DNA of 5,769 nt, taken from Afipia sp. GTDB taxonomy: Bacteria > Pseudomonadota > Alphaproteobacteria > Rhizobiales > Xanthobacteraceae. The stretch is taken from contig JAPLPA010000404.1 in the NCBI GenBank assembly GCA_026400415.1, positions 1 through 5,769 of the forward strand, given 5' to 3'. Made by a program: the position numbers and the translations under genes. The notes beneath the pieces were generated by a model. That model saw only the letters and a list, made by a program, of their open reading frames with translations, searched no databases and was not told the DNA's origin. Within the stretch, counting starts at the first letter, position 1. Every line of letters starts with the position of its first letter. Of the stretch, positions 1-5,410 are shown one piece after another.

Positions 1-2
1 AC

Positions 3-1157
3 CGTCCGGCTGCGGCCGAAGCTCAGTTACTCAGCGTGTCACTGCGGCAAAGACGAAATGAAATCAGCGAAGACGAAGCGTTGCGCGATCTTGAGACTGC
101 TTCGATGATCTGGCGAGGTGACGCTATCGAAGTCCAGAACCTGCAATTATTGTCGCGCGCCTATGCGGGCAAAGGCCGATTTTCTGAAGCTTTCGCCGCC
201 GCGCGCAATGCCACCAAGCTGCAGCCTAATTCCGACGTATCGCGAAAATTGCAGGATGAAGCGTCTGCGCTGTTCGAGGAGATTTTCAACGGACCAAAGG
301 GCGACGATCTTCCGCCAGTGGAAGCGCTCGCATTGTTCTATGAATACCGCGAACTGACGCCCATCGGCCGGCGTGGCGATGAAATGATCCGCCGTTTGGC
401 CGACCGTCTGGTTGCGGTCGATCTCCTCGATCAGGCCAGCGAGCTGCTGCAGTACCAGATCGACAAGCGGCTTGAAGGTGCCGCGCGTGCGCAGGTCGCG
501 ACGCGTCTGGCGATGGTGTATCTGATGAATCGCAAGCCCGACCGTGCTATCGCTGCGCTCCGCACGACGCGGATCGCCGACCTCGCCGGCGAAGTGCGTC
601 AGCAACGATTGCTCTTGGAGGCGCGCGCGCAAAGTGACATCGGCCGGCACGATCTTGCCCTCGACATTATATCCAATGTCGGCGGGCGAGAAGCGATCCG
701 GCTGCGTTCGGATATCTACTGGGCCGCGCGGCGATGGAGAGAATCCGCCGAGCAGATCGAACTGCTTTATGGCAATCGTTGGAAGGATTTCCAGCCGCTG
801 ACGGCAGTTGAGAAGAGCGACGTCATCCGCGCCGTCGTCGGGTATTCCTTGTCCGAAGATGCTATCGGTCTCGCCCGGTTCCGGGAAAAGTATGGTCCGA
901 AAATGGATAGCGAGGAGGATCGGGCACCCTTCGATCTTGCCGGCAGGTCTGCATCCGCAAACAGCGCCGATTTTGCACGGATCGCAAAAATGGCCGCCAC
1001 CATCGACACACTCGATGGCTTCCTGCGCGAAATGAAAGCACGTTTCCCCGATGCGATGGCGCGTGCAAAGTTGCCGCCGGAGATCAAGGCCGATCCAAAT
1101 CCTACAGGTTCGCTGCCGGAAATCGTGGGATTGAAACGCAAGCAGGCCAAACGCTGA
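3..1157 (+). CDS. TPR-like helical-repeat protein, C-terminal part (5' end outside window)
   Basis: The frame is open from the first bases, with no stop before the GTG at 36, so this is read as the C-terminal 384 residues of a longer protein. GTG 36 has no convincing Shine-Dalgarno sequence and is probably internal. The fragment is soluble and helix-rich, with no signal peptide or membrane segment. A clear TPR-like helix pair covers about residues 44-77 (NLQLLSRAYAGKGRFSEAF, then an LQPN turn). Weaker helical pairs lie near 135-156, 161-191, 201-226 and 231-256. The tail is Lys/Arg-rich (LKRKQAKR). TPR arrays usually form protein-binding scaffolds; the partner is not visible here. The gene converges on fliP with 12 bases between stops, so a flagellar or motility role is plausible but rests on position only. 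I do not recognise the gene and give no symbol. Confidence 0.85.
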   Translation, partial: RPAAAEAQLLSVSLRQRRNEISEDEALRDLETASMIWRGDAIEVQNLQLLSRAYAGKGRFSEAFAAARNATKLQPNSDVSRKLQDEASALFEEIFNGPKGDDLPPVEALALFYEYRELTPIGRRGDEMIRRLADRLVAVDLLDQASELLQYQIDKRLEGAARAQVATRLAMVYLMNRKPDRAIAALRTTRIADLAGEVRQQRLLLEARAQSDIGRHDLALDIISNVGGREAIRLRSDIYWAARRWRESAEQIELLYGNRWKDFQPLTAVEKSDVIRAVVGYSLSEDAIGLARFREKYGPKMDSEEDRAPFDLAGRSASANSADFARIAKMAATIDTLDGFLREMKARFPDAMARAKLPPEIKADPNPTGSLPEIVGLKRKQAKR

Positions 1158-1169
1158 TTGCGAGAGGCG

Positions 1170-1925
1170 TCACCCGCCGCCGTAGCTTTGCACAAGGCTT
1201 CCCGCGACGAGCGACCATCCGTCCACCAATACAAAGAATATCAGCTTGAACGGCAGCGAGACGACCACGGGCGGCAGCATCATCATGCCCATCGACATCA
1301 GGACTGACGCGACGACAAGATCGATAATCAGAAACGGCAGGAACAACAGAAAGCCGATTTCGAAGGCTCGCTTCAATTCCGAAATCATGAAGGCCGGCAC
1401 AAGAATGCGCAACGACATCTGATCGGGCGTTGCTGCGGGCGGCTCGCCCGACAGATCCATGAACAGTTTCAAATCTTTTTCGCGGACATTCTTCTGCATG
1501 AATCCGCGCAGCGGCACCACGCCGCGCTGGAAAGCCTGCTCGACGCTGATCTGATTGGCGACCAGGGGCTTGATGCCGTCGTCGTAGGATTTCTGAAGCA
1601 CCGGCCCCATGACAAATCCGGTGAGAAACAGAGCCAGCGCTATGATGACGGAATTCGGCGGGGCGGTCGCCGTGCCAAGCGCTGTACGCAGCAACGACAG
1701 CACGACCACGATGCGCGTGAACGACGTCATCATGATCAGGATCGACGGCGCAATCGACAGCACCGTGAGCAGTGCGATCAGCTGGATGGCGCGCTCGGTG
1801 ACGCCGCCATTGCCCTGGCCGAGATTGATACTAATGTCCTGCGCGGCGACCGGATCGGTCGCTACCGCGGCGGCAAGGAAGACAGTGAAATATAAAACTC
1901 TACGCGGTGTGTTGGCGCAGCTCAC
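1170..1925 (-). CDS. fliP: FliP, flagellar type III export gate protein
   Basis: Inner-membrane core subunit of the flagellar export gate; in the family it forms a pentameric ring with FliQ and FliR that passes rod, hook and filament subunits. The product is 251 residues, a normal length. A signal-peptide-like N-terminus (about residues 9-28, ending VAA before Gln29) fits the cleaved signal known in FliP. Family motifs are intact: MMTSFTRIVVVLSLLR (65-80), PPNSVIIALALFLTGFVM (89-106) and the C-terminal block PAFMISELKRAFEIGFLLFL (177-196) continuing through a membrane helix to MGMMMLPP (212-219). The start is GTG, whose first bases overlap the fliO stop (GTGA, four-base overlap). No ATG lies close by and no strong Shine-Dalgarno sequence is seen, which suggests translational coupling to fliO. 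It is divergent from fliQ and fliR. Confidence 0.97.
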   Translation of the reverse strand: MSCANTPRRVLYFTVFLAAAVATDPVAAQDISINLGQGNGGVTERAIQLIALLTVLSIAPSILIMMTSFTRIVVVLSLLRTALGTATAPPNSVIIALALFLTGFVMGPVLQKSYDDGIKPLVANQISVEQAFQRGVVPLRGFMQKNVREKDLKLFMDLSGEPPAATPDQMSLRILVPAFMISELKRAFEIGFLLFLPFLIIDLVVASVLMSMGMMMLPPVVVSLPFKLIFFVLVDGWSLVAGSLVQSYGGG

Positions 1926-2809
1926 GCAGGCGGTTTCGGACGGCCAAGCAAGCTCGCCATTTCGTCTTCGAGATTATCGAAGCCGGGTTTCGCCGCGGGA
2001 GCAGCAGCACGCGGCGCAGAACGGTTTGCCGCAGGCGGAGCGCCGACACGATCGGCTGCGCTCACTGACGGCGAACGCGTTTCGCCGCCATCGAGACGAA
2101 GTTCTGAACCGGGGCGGCGCAGCGCCGCTTCCAGTCTCTGCGCCATGTCGGCAAGATTCTGATCGGCTGAAGACGGCAGCGGTTCCTGACGCGCCGCACG
2201 TGGCGCGGGTGCTGGAGCTTTTGCGGGAATGTCATTTGCGCGCGACATCCGCGGCTCGGCACGTTCGCTGCGTGGTGCCACGATGCGCGGCTCATTGCGA
2301 GGCACGGGCTCTGAGAAATTCGGCGCAGAGTTGTTCGCGTTCCAGTCGGCAATCGGAGGCGATGGACGGCGAACTTCGTCGGGGTAGGGCGCGCGAGCGG
2401 CGCGAGGCGGCGGTTCCGGCATTGCAGGCTCACGATGCTCGTAAGCTTCTGTGTCCTGCCATGTTGCGTCGGGTAGTGGCGCAATCCGTCCGGGTAATTC
2501 CGTTCCAGCCGGTGCCCGCTGCGGCGCCTGATCGCGTTGCGGCATGTTGCGCTGGATATTCGGCTCAACGACGACGTCCGTCGGGCCACCAATCATGATC
2601 AGGTGCTCGACATTGTCGCGTCGCACGAGGACAAGCTTGCGGCGATTATCGACGGCTGCTGCATCGATCACGGCAAGCCGAGGCATACGGCTACGATTGG
2701 CTCCGGCGCCGGCATTTCCCGAGCTAAATTTGCGAACCAGCCACGCGGCGGCACCGATCAAAACCAGCACGATCAGGAGGGCGACGAAAACCCAGATCTT
2801 GTTATCCAT
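1922..2809 (-). CDS. fliO: FliO-family flagellar biosynthesis protein with long disordered tail
   Basis: FliO is a membrane protein that helps assemble or stabilise the FliP ring. From the ATG at 2809 the product is 295 residues. There is one N-terminal membrane helix (about 5-24, WVFVALLIVLVLIGAAAWLV), then a basic stretch and the FliO domain at about 43-85, with PRLAVIDAAAVDNRRKLVLV and VEHLIMIGGPTDVVVEPN. The remaining 200 or so residues are Pro/Ala/Arg-rich, low in complexity and probably disordered, ending in a short likely helix (LEDEMASLLGR). Enteric FliO is only about 120 residues. An in-frame ATG at 2890 would add 27 residues before the helix and has no support. The chosen ATG has GGGGA at 2820-2816 with a six-base spacer. 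The stop overlaps the fliP start. The assignment rests on domain and synteny. Confidence 0.88.
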   Translation of the reverse strand: MDNKIWVFVALLIVLVLIGAAAWLVRKFSSGNAGAGANRSRMPRLAVIDAAAVDNRRKLVLVRRDNVEHLIMIGGPTDVVVEPNIQRNMPQRDQAPQRAPAGTELPGRIAPLPDATWQDTEAYEHREPAMPEPPPRAARAPYPDEVRRPSPPIADWNANNSAPNFSEPVPRNEPRIVAPRSERAEPRMSRANDIPAKAPAPAPRAARQEPLPSSADQNLADMAQRLEAALRRPGSELRLDGGETRSPSVSAADRVGAPPAANRSAPRAAAPAAKPGFDNLEDEMASLLGRPKPPA

Positions 2810-2815
2810 TCCCAG

Positions 2816-2820
2816 TCCCC
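2816..2820 (-). promoter_or_regulatory. Shine-Dalgarno site for fliO
   Basis: GGGGA on the minus strand lies six bases before the ATG at 2809. It supports that start over the in-frame ATG 27 codons upstream. Confidence 0.55.
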
Positions 2821-2848
2821 GCGCGGCTACGCCACTCTCTACGTGTAC

Positions 2849-2854
2849 TTTATA
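2849..2854 (-). promoter_or_regulatory. Possible -10 element for fliO-fliP
   Basis: On the minus strand this reads TATAAA within CATATAAAG, about 40 bases upstream of the fliO ATG, a reasonable place for a -10 box. The expected -35 position (about 2872-2878) gives ACCTGC or GACCTG, a poor match to TTGACA. The call is therefore weak unless an activator is involved. Confidence 0.25.
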
Positions 2855-2933
2855 TGTCAGATTCGGCGCAGGCAGGTCGCGAAACCACAAACCGAGGCAA
2901 AATCAGCGCAAAAAGCCTGCTGTCAGTTAATTC

Positions 2934-2947
2934 CAGCGGCGCCGCTG
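2934..2947. repeat. 14-bp perfect GC-rich palindrome
   Basis: CAGCGGCGCCGCTG is its own reverse complement over all 14 bases; the next flanking pair does not match. It lies in the divergent control region, about 124 bases from fliO and 199 from flgB. No T-run follows on either strand, so it does not look like an intrinsic terminator. It could be an operator for a dimeric regulator or chance in GC-rich DNA. Confidence 0.5.
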
Positions 2948-3000
2948 CCGTCGGAACACTTTAATAACCTATGAATCGCCCGAGCCCAAAATACTTCTTT

Positions 3001-3055
3001 GGCCCATGCTTCAATGACTTGCCCCTTATCGGGTTTTTCATGGCGAAAATGGGCC
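3001..3055. repeat. Inverted repeat, 7-bp arms, upstream of flgB
   Basis: GGCCCAT (3001-3007) and ATGGGCC (3049-3055) are exact inverted copies separated by 41 bases. A second, smaller inverted repeat, TTTTC (3035-3039) and GAAAA (3045-3049) around a five-base loop, sits just inside the right arm. The pair ends three bases before the TTGACG hexamer at 3058. The arms could be spaced operator half-sites, but with arms this short chance is a real alternative. Confidence 0.4.
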
Positions 3056-3057
3056 GT

Positions 3058-3081
3058 TTGACGATATTAACCAGCTATTAA
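3058..3081 (+). promoter_or_regulatory. Candidate flgB promoter (TTGACG / GCTATTAA)
   Basis: TTGACG (3058-3063) and GCTATTAA (3074-3081), with ten bases between, resemble the Caulobacter-type housekeeping promoter pattern as I remember it (TTGACG, short spacer, GCTANAWC); the second element matches at about six of eight positions. The CtrA-type box lies between the elements and overlaps the second. An enteric-style 17-base spacer gives no good -10 box. The transcription start would fall about 55-60 bases before flgB. It is inferred from motif match only. Confidence 0.35.
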
Positions 3082-3082
3082 C
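3067..3082 (+). promoter_or_regulatory. CtrA-type binding site upstream of flgB
   Basis: The sequence TTAACCAGCTATTAAC fits the full CtrA consensus TTAA-N7-TTAAC exactly, including the trailing C. Its last base is 64 bases before the flgB ATG. CtrA is the alphaproteobacterial response regulator that controls early flagellar genes in many members of the class, so the site is in an expected place. It probably controls flgB, flgC, fliE, fliQ, fliR and flhB; an effect on divergent fliO-fliP, whose ATG is about 260 bases away, is possible but unsupported. Confidence 0.65.
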
Positions 3083-3133
3083 CATACACACGGCAAATTC
3101 TGCCTACCGGACTCTGATGCTCCGGTCGCACGC

Positions 3134-3138
3134 AGAGG
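3134..3138 (+). promoter_or_regulatory. Shine-Dalgarno site for flgB
   Basis: AGAGG eight bases before the ATG at 3147 favours that start. The in-frame ATG at 3117 has no comparable purine-rich site upstream. Confidence 0.55.
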
Positions 3139-3146
3139 CCGTCCCG

Positions 3147-3557
3147 ATGGCAATCACCGATCTTCCGATGTTGGCGGCACTCCGCACCAAGATGCAATGG
3201 CATCAGGAGCGACAGCGCGTTCTTGCCGAAAACATCTCGAATTCCGACACGCCAAATTTCAAGCCGCGCGATCTCGTGGAGCCGAAATTCGACCGCGATG
3301 GGCCAGGCGCAATCGCCGGCGGCATGGGGTCGCTCAGCATGGTGCGAACCACCGCCAATCACATTCAGGCATCGGGGGCCAGCGACAGCTTCAACGCCAA
3401 CAATCGCGGGGGGTATCAGACACGGCCAGCCGGAAACTCCGTCAATCTCGAAGACGAGATGATGAAGGTCTCGGCGAACCAGATGGACTATGCGGCTGCG
3501 ACCTCGCTTTACAGCCGCAGCCTCGGTCTTCTCAAGACGGCCATAGGTAAACGCTGA
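3147..3557 (+). CDS. flgB: FlgB, flagellar proximal rod protein
   Basis: Subunit of the proximal rod of the basal body, exported through the FliPQR/FlhB gate and assembled in the periplasm near FliE. From ATG 3147 the product is 136 residues, close to the family norm. The N-terminal rod-protein signature is present at about residues 26-43 (LAENISNSDTPNFKPRDL), followed by a Gly/Asn-rich middle part and a C-terminal helix with VNLEDEMMKVSANQMDYAAA at 99-118, as expected for coiled-coil packing of rod subunits. An in-frame ATG at 3117 would add ten residues (MLRSHAEAVP) but lacks a ribosome binding site. It is the first gene of the plus-strand operon, 15 bases before flgC, downstream of the CtrA-type box. 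Confidence 0.96.
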   Translation: MAITDLPMLAALRTKMQWHQERQRVLAENISNSDTPNFKPRDLVEPKFDRDGPGAIAGGMGSLSMVRTTANHIQASGASDSFNANNRGGYQTRPAGNSVNLEDEMMKVSANQMDYAAATSLYSRSLGLLKTAIGKR

Positions 3558-3572
3558 CGAAAAGGATGAGCC

Positions 3573-3995
3573 ATGAGCGACGGCAGTGACTTTCTCAGAT
3601 CGATGAACATCGCGACGTCCGGTTTGCGCGCGCAGGCCGGCCGCATGCGTGTGATTTCGGAAAACATCGCGAACGCGGACTCGACAGCGAAAACCAGCGG
3701 CGGCGATCCTTATCGGCGCAAGGTGCCGACGTTCTCTTCGGAACTGGATCGAACGCTCGATGCGCAGGTCGTGACGCTCGGTAGGATCAAGCCGGACAAA
3801 TCGGACTTCCGAACCAAGTATGAACCAGGCAATCCGGCAGCGGATGCCAGCGGCAACGTCAAATATCCCAACGTGAACTCGCTGGTCGAGATGACCGACA
3901 TGCGCGAAGCCCAGCGATCCTACGAGGCCAATCTCAACATCATTTCCGCCACGCGCCGCATGATCCAGCGCACCCTCGACATTCTCAAGGCCTGA
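3573..3995 (+). CDS. flgC: FlgC, flagellar proximal rod protein
   Basis: Second proximal rod subunit, working with FlgB, FlgF and FliE. The product is 140 residues, normal for the family. It has the N-terminal rod/hook signature at about residues 11-36 (MNIATSGLRAQAGRM, then ISENIANADS), a middle domain with DPYRRKVPTF (45-54), and the conserved C-terminal helix with VEMTDMREAQRSYEANLNII (105-124) continuing to TRRMIQRTLDILKA. The start has AAGGA at 3562-3566, six bases upstream. It lies 15 bases after flgB and 15 before fliE, clearly within one operon. Confidence 0.97.
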   Translation: MSDGSDFLRSMNIATSGLRAQAGRMRVISENIANADSTAKTSGGDPYRRKVPTFSSELDRTLDAQVVTLGRIKPDKSDFRTKYEPGNPAADASGNVKYPNVNSLVEMTDMREAQRSYEANLNIISATRRMIQRTLDILKA

Positions 3996-3996
3996 C

Positions 3997-4002
3997 AGGA
4001 GA
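3997..4002 (+). promoter_or_regulatory. Shine-Dalgarno site for fliE
   Basis: AGGAGA eight bases before the ATG at 4011 is one of the best ribosome binding sites in the window. It shows that 4011 is the genuine fliE start even though the frame it opens closes after 28 codons. Confidence 0.7.
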
Positions 4003-4010
4003 CCTAACTC

Positions 4011-4291
4011 ATGGCTTCGCCATCCGTCGCCGCCAATGCCTATGCCAGCCTTGCCAAGATCATGGATTCTGCCGGAGGCGCGGGCGGCCATTGCTGAAGG
4101 AAACGCTCGGCAACGTCATGGAAGCCGGCAAGAAGTCCGATGCGCAGACAATCGCGATGGCATCGGGCAAAGCCAATGTGATGGATGTCGTGACGGCGGT
4201 CGCTGAGACGGACGTTGCGGTCTCGACGCTGGTGTCGGTGCGCGACCGCGTCATCCAGTCTTACGAAGACATCATGAAGATGCCGATCTGA
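4011..4291 (+). pseudogene. fliE: fliE, frame-disrupted as read (MS ring-rod adaptor)
   Basis: FliE is the small exported protein joining the MS ring to the proximal rod and is normally about 100 residues. The N-terminal part starts at ATG 4011 behind a good Shine-Dalgarno sequence and reads MASPSVAANAYASLAKIMDS, then AGGAGGHC, before TGA at 4095-4097. The C-terminal part continues in the -1 frame from about 4088-4091 (LLKETLGNVMEAGKKSDAQT onward) and keeps the conserved ending, VSVRDRVIQSYEDIMKMPI, to TGA at 4289-4291. One added base near 4085-4090 would restore a 93-residue product. That is somewhat short, and the SF-type residues usually just before the LL segment seem absent, so a larger deletion (one base plus whole codons) is possible. 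Alternatives are a sequencing error or a TTG restart at 4091 giving 66 residues. Identity is firm; the cause of the break is not. Confidence 0.85.
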
Positions 4292-4329
4292 TGACCATCA
4301 AGGTTTATGCGGGCAGGGGAATACAATGA
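4291..4329 (+). other. 12-codon micro-ORF linking fliE and fliQ
   Basis: ATG at 4291 overlaps the last base of the fliE stop (TGATG), and its own TGA at 4327-4329 overlaps the fliQ start (ATGA). It would encode MTIKVYAGRGIQ. Its distal half contains the fliQ Shine-Dalgarno sequence, so translating it could couple fliE and fliQ expression. There is no evidence that the peptide itself matters, and the arrangement may be coincidence. Confidence 0.2.
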
Positions 4330-4589
4330 CAGGTGCTGAAGTTCTCGACGTTTCGCGCGATGCCGTCTGGACCATCGTTAAGGTTTCGTCGCCCCTGCTG
4401 ATCGTCGGCCTCGTGGTCGGTGTCGCTATTTCGCTGTTGCAGGCGCTGACGCAGATTCAGGAACAGACTTTGGTGTTCGTTCCAAAAATCCTCGCAATTT
4501 TCGTGGCGCTGATATTGGCGCTTCCTTTCATGGCGGACGCGATGAACAGCCAGATGATGCGGATATCGTCGCGAATCATCGGCGGGTAG
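4326..4589 (+). CDS. fliQ: FliQ, flagellar export gate protein
   Basis: Small inner-membrane subunit of the FliPQR export gate. The product is 87 residues, typical of the family. It has two hydrophobic helices (about residues 15-38 and 48-70) around the conserved loop SLLQALTQIQEQTLVFVPK (36-54), which is the family hallmark, and a short basic C-terminus. The start is preceded by AGGGGA (4315-4320) with a five-base spacer. It follows fliE by 34 bases through the micro-ORF and precedes fliR by 44 bases. fliP, its partner, is transcribed the other way. Confidence 0.97.
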   Translation: MTGAEVLDVSRDAVWTIVKVSSPLLIVGLVVGVAISLLQALTQIQEQTLVFVPKILAIFVALILALPFMADAMNSQMMRISSRIIGG

Positions 4590-4633
4590 CGCATGATCGG
4601 CTGTCCAATGATCGAGGCCCGGAAAAGCCCTTC

Positions 4634-5404
4634 ATGCGCATCGACATCTCGCTTTTGCCGGCTCTTGCTGCCTCGTTCATGCTGGTCTTCGCACGCATCG
4701 GCGCGATGGTGATGCTGCTTCCGGGATTCGGCGAGACCAACATTCCGGTTCGGGTCCGGCTCGGGATCGCGCTTGCATTGACCCTCATCATTTTGCCGCT
4801 GCATCGTGGCGCCTATCAGATCAGCATGACGTCAATGGCGCCTCTGCTGGTGCTGATGTTTCATGAGATTGTTATCGGTGTCGTGCTGGGTGCGACGGCG
4901 CGCGTCACGCTTTCGGCGCTGGCTGTCGCGGGATCGGTGATTGCGCAGCAGCTCGGCTTGGGGTTCGTAACTTCTGTCGATCCCACGCAAGGCCAGCAGG
5001 GTGTGCTGATCGGAAACTTTCTCACCATCCTTGGGCTGACGCTGCTGTTTGCAACAGACACGCACTACCTCATCATCGAGGCGCTCAGTGCCAGTTACAC
5101 CATCTTCGCTCCCGGCGAATTGATGCCGAGCGGAGACATTGCCTCGCTCGCCACGCGGGCGTTTTCCGGCGCATTCAAGATCGGTATTCAGCTATCTGCG
5201 CCGTTCATCGTCTTTGGCCTCGTCTTCAATCTCGGTCTCGGTGTTCTCGCTCGCCTGATGCCGCAGATGCAGGTTTATTTCGTCGGCGTCCCGCTTTCGA
5301 TGCTGGCGGGCTTTTTGATCCTGGCGGCCATTCTTGGGACCATGATGGGATTGTTCATGGACTACCAAGGTGGCGTGCTCCACGAACTCGCGCCGAGGAG
5401 CTAG
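4634..5404 (+). CDS. fliR: FliR, flagellar export gate protein
   Basis: Polytopic inner-membrane subunit that completes the FliP/FliQ gate and contacts FlhB. The product is 256 residues, normal for FliR. Hydrophobic segments lie at about 7-30, 42-56, 68-88, 94-111, 125-160, 183-203 and 215-243. Recognisable motifs are FARIGAMVMLLPGFG (19-33), IPVRVRLGIALALT (37-50), the QQLGLGFVTSVDPTQGQQ region (105-122) and ARLMPQMQVYFVGVPLSM (206-223). ATG 4634 has only a weak ribosome site (GGAAAAG, six bases upstream), but the N-terminus MRIDISLLPALAASF is a natural start and no in-frame ATG exists between the fliQ stop and it. The 44 bases after fliQ contain two out-of-frame ATGs (4593, 4608). flhB follows six bases downstream. 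Confidence 0.96.
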   Translation: MRIDISLLPALAASFMLVFARIGAMVMLLPGFGETNIPVRVRLGIALALTLIILPLHRGAYQISMTSMAPLLVLMFHEIVIGVVLGATARVTLSALAVAGSVIAQQLGLGFVTSVDPTQGQQGVLIGNFLTILGLTLLFATDTHYLIIEALSASYTIFAPGELMPSGDIASLATRAFSGAFKIGIQLSAPFIVFGLVFNLGLGVLARLMPQMQVYFVGVPLSMLAGFLILAAILGTMMGLFMDYQGGVLHELAPRS

Positions 5405-5410
5405 CGGCCG

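Larger units (their letters stand above)
2810..3146. promoter_or_regulatory. Divergent fliO / flgB control region
   Basis: This 337-bp gap between divergent fliO and flgB is the only stretch over 300 bases without a supported gene. It is clearly more AT-rich at 2955-3100 than the flanking genes. It holds a CtrA-type box, hexamers resembling a promoter, a 14-bp palindrome and inverted repeats, each listed separately. Apart from the upstream extensions of fliO and flgB, which I reject, I see no convincing small gene. Both transcription units must start here or be read through from outside the window. Confidence 0.8.

Noticed and set aside
1609..2598. Long plus-strand open frame (about 329 codons) opposite fliP and fliO
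   Set aside because: It lies antisense to fliP, whose motifs are unmistakable, and to the low-complexity part of fliO; its product is Arg/Ala/Ser-rich with no recognisable domain. It is a GC-rich shadow.
2810..2890. Upstream start for fliO at 2890
   Set aside because: It would add 27 residues before the membrane helix and cover the likely promoter; the ATG at 2809 has a better ribosome site and fits the FliO pattern.
3020..3040. Terminator-like CCC-GGG followed by five T
   Set aside because: The stem is only three base pairs and no gene ends just upstream on the plus strand.
3000..3056. Sigma-54 promoter suggested by GG and GC pairs near TTGGCCC and CTTGCC
   Set aside because: The GG-to-GC spacing does not fit the required -24/-12 arrangement.
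3117..3146. Upstream start for flgB at 3117
   Set aside because: It lacks a Shine-Dalgarno sequence and adds ten residues not expected in FlgB; ATG 3147 has AGAGG at a good distance.
3078..4091. Long minus-strand open frame (about 337 codons) opposite flgB, flgC and the start of fliE
   Set aside because: It is antisense to recognised rod genes and its product shows no domain; its His/Arg/Gly-rich composition is typical of a shadow frame.
4593..4633. Out-of-frame ATGs (4593, 4608) before fliR as a small gene
   Set aside because: The frame runs into fliR and yields a short product of odd composition without a ribosome site; chance is the simpler reading.
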